Positions 63,440 to 64,000 of a DNA stretch of 64,000 nucleotides are shown in pieces. The translations under genes were made by a program, and so were the position numbers. Within the stretch, counting starts at the first letter, position 1, and each line of letters begins with the position of its first letter. The notes below the pieces were generated by a model. It was not told the origin of the DNA. It saw only the letters and a program-made list of their open reading frames with translations, and made no database searches. Source of the DNA: Yamagishiella unicocca (Eukaryota > Chlorophyta > Chlorophyceae > Chlamydomonadales > Volvocaceae); contig BDSL01000194.1 of NCBI GenBank assembly GCA_003116995.1, positions 19,137 through 83,136 on the forward strand, written 5' to 3'.

Positions 63440-64000
63440 TTTTTTTTTCCCCGCTTCCCTCCCCGCCGGGGCTGTCTTTGTTGTTTCCCTTCTTTTCCCG
63501 GCGGTCCTTCCCTCTTTGCGGGCCGCCCCCGTCCCCCCGGCCCCGTCGTCGTTCTTTCTTCCCCCCCCGCTCTGTTCTTTTCTTTTCGTTCCCCTTCTTT
63601 TTGCCTTCCCCCGCGGGGCCGGCCCCTCCCCCCCCCCCGTTTTTTCTGTTTTCTTCCCCGTCTTGCCTTTGGCTCTCTTTCGTTCCCCGCCGGGGCCCCG
63701 CCCCTCTCGCCTTCCCCTTTGTTTTTTTTTCTTCCCCCGGCCGCCCCTCGGCCCCGCCCTTTTTCTTCCCGTTTGTTTCTTGTCCCCTGCGGGGTCCCCC
63801 CGGCCGCCCCGTCCCCTTCGGGGCCCGGCCCCCGCCGCGGGCCGCCGGGCCCCCTCCTTTGGTTTTTTTCTTCCCGCGGCCGCCCTCCCCGCCCGCCCGC
63901 CCCGTCGGTCCCCGCCGGGCCCCCCCCCTCCCACCCCCCCGGCTCTTCCCCTCTGGGGCACCGTCGCTTTGTTTCTTCTTCCCCGCCGGGGCCCCGCCCC
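63440..64000 (+). repeat. Repeat island 43, running off the window
   Basis: CCCCGCCGGGGC, an F variant, I with its tail (63,590-63,660), CCCCGCCGGGGCCCC, B with CCCCTGCGGGG and CCCCTTCGGGG, the CCGCGGGCC palindrome, C, and E at 63,943 with an A (63,960) in place of C. The island is cut by the window end inside the E tail. Confidence 0.87.

Larger units (their letters stand above)
54732..64000. other. A-poor domain
   Basis: The same modules and spacers continue, but A reappears at about 48 positions (near 0.5%). 31 of these are concentrated in 54,732-56,569. They are mostly isolated single bases inside otherwise typical C/T/G sequence. Where they fall in a repeat module that aligns cleanly with A-free copies, they replace C. 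Stop and start codons appear here only where these A's allow them. No gene is recognisable. Confidence 0.85.

Noticed and set aside
692..63700. Functional intrinsic terminators
   Set aside because: The D module has the right layout, but stems are only about 4 bp, there is no gene upstream, and the module recurs as part of a dispersed repeat. I keep it as an observation, not an annotated terminator.
54975..63961. Other open frames in the last 9 kb (for example 55,129-56,076 +, 55,389-58,052 +, 58,332-63,308 +, 55,990-63,099 -)
   Set aside because: Their ends coincide with isolated A's, they overlap on both strands, they run through repeat islands, and no domain or motif is visible in their translations.
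658..64000. CRISPR array
   Set aside because: The repeats are not regularly spaced, modules differ in length and order, the intervening DNA ranges from none to kilobases, and there are no cas genes.
1..64000. tRNA or rRNA genes
   Set aside because: No cloverleaf with a TTCGA-type arm and no conserved rRNA core (most of which need A) can be found. The GC hairpins are far too short and lack the expected sequence context.
1..64000. Bisulfite-converted DNA
   Set aside because: Conversion removes C from one strand (or G from its complement). Here C is the commonest base, G is present and CpG is abundant; the missing base is A.
1..64000. A-to-G hypermutation (adenosine deamination)
   Set aside because: G is the rarest of the three remaining bases. 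Where a retained A can be cleanly aligned with another repeat copy, the counterpart is C, not G. One ambiguous case (56,315, near a K relative) could be read as G.
1..64000. Pure random base-calling noise
   Set aside because: Near-identical repeats of 100-245 bp, consistent hairpins and tandem units with fixed periods would not arise from noise. A systematic artefact that removes one base is still possible.
658..64000. Transposons or insertion sequences
   Set aside because: No transposase-like frame, no target-site duplications and no inverted copies are visible. Uniform orientation argues against insertion by transposition.

Overview
This window contains no gene I can support. It is about 64 kb of repeat-rich, apparently non-coding DNA whose written (+) strand is almost entirely C, T and G. 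By eye, sampled lines are roughly half C and a third T, with the rest G. I find only five A's before position 54,732 (6028, 31989, 50763, 52196, 54187). I find about 48 in the last 9.3 kb, and 31 of those lie between 54,732 and 56,569. The other strand is correspondingly almost free of T. Every stop codon contains A on the strand being read, and a minus-strand stop needs an A on the + strand. All six frames are therefore open for tens of kilobases for purely compositional reasons. The very long open frames, including three overlapping + frames of about 18,000 codons each, are not evidence of proteins.

Layout. Two textures alternate. (1) Repeat islands of 0.15-1.4 kb are assembled from a small vocabulary of 20-100 bp modules, nearly all carrying tiny pure-GC hairpins (CCCC, a 2-3 base loop, GGGG). 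I name them by core: A = CTTCCCTCGCCGCGGGCC; B = GTCGCTTTGTTTCTT followed by CCCCTGCGGGG; C = GGTTTTTTTCTTCCCGCGG; D = CCCCGCCGGGGCCTTTTT; E = CTCTTCCCCTCTGGGGCCCC; F = GTTTCCCTTCGTCCCTCTTC; G = TTTTGCCGTCCCCTCTGGGG; H = CTCCTTTTCCCCCTCGGGGC; I = CTTCCCCCGCGGGGCCGG; J = TCTCCCTCTCCCGCGTCT; K = GCTCCTCGTTCGCGGTCC. All copies point the same way. (2) The spacers are C/T-rich DNA that looks unique by eye. A few contain 100-300 bp patches with strong three-base periodicity. The longest spacers are 39.0-43.7 kb (C-rich) and 44.1-51.0 kb (T-rich).

Origin. The sequence cannot name an organism: no rRNA, tRNA or recognisable protein is present. Dense short GC-rich hairpin repeats in huge non-coding spacers are known from inflated organelle genomes, notably in chlamydomonadalean green algae (Volvox, Haematococcus). 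That is my leading biological guess, held weakly. The main alternative is an assembly, base-calling or base-substitution artefact that removed A. Arguments against simple noise are the near-identical 245-bp repeats, the coherent hairpins and the modular grammar. Arguments for an artefact are the near-total absence of A over 54.7 kb and the abrupt change near 54.73 kb.
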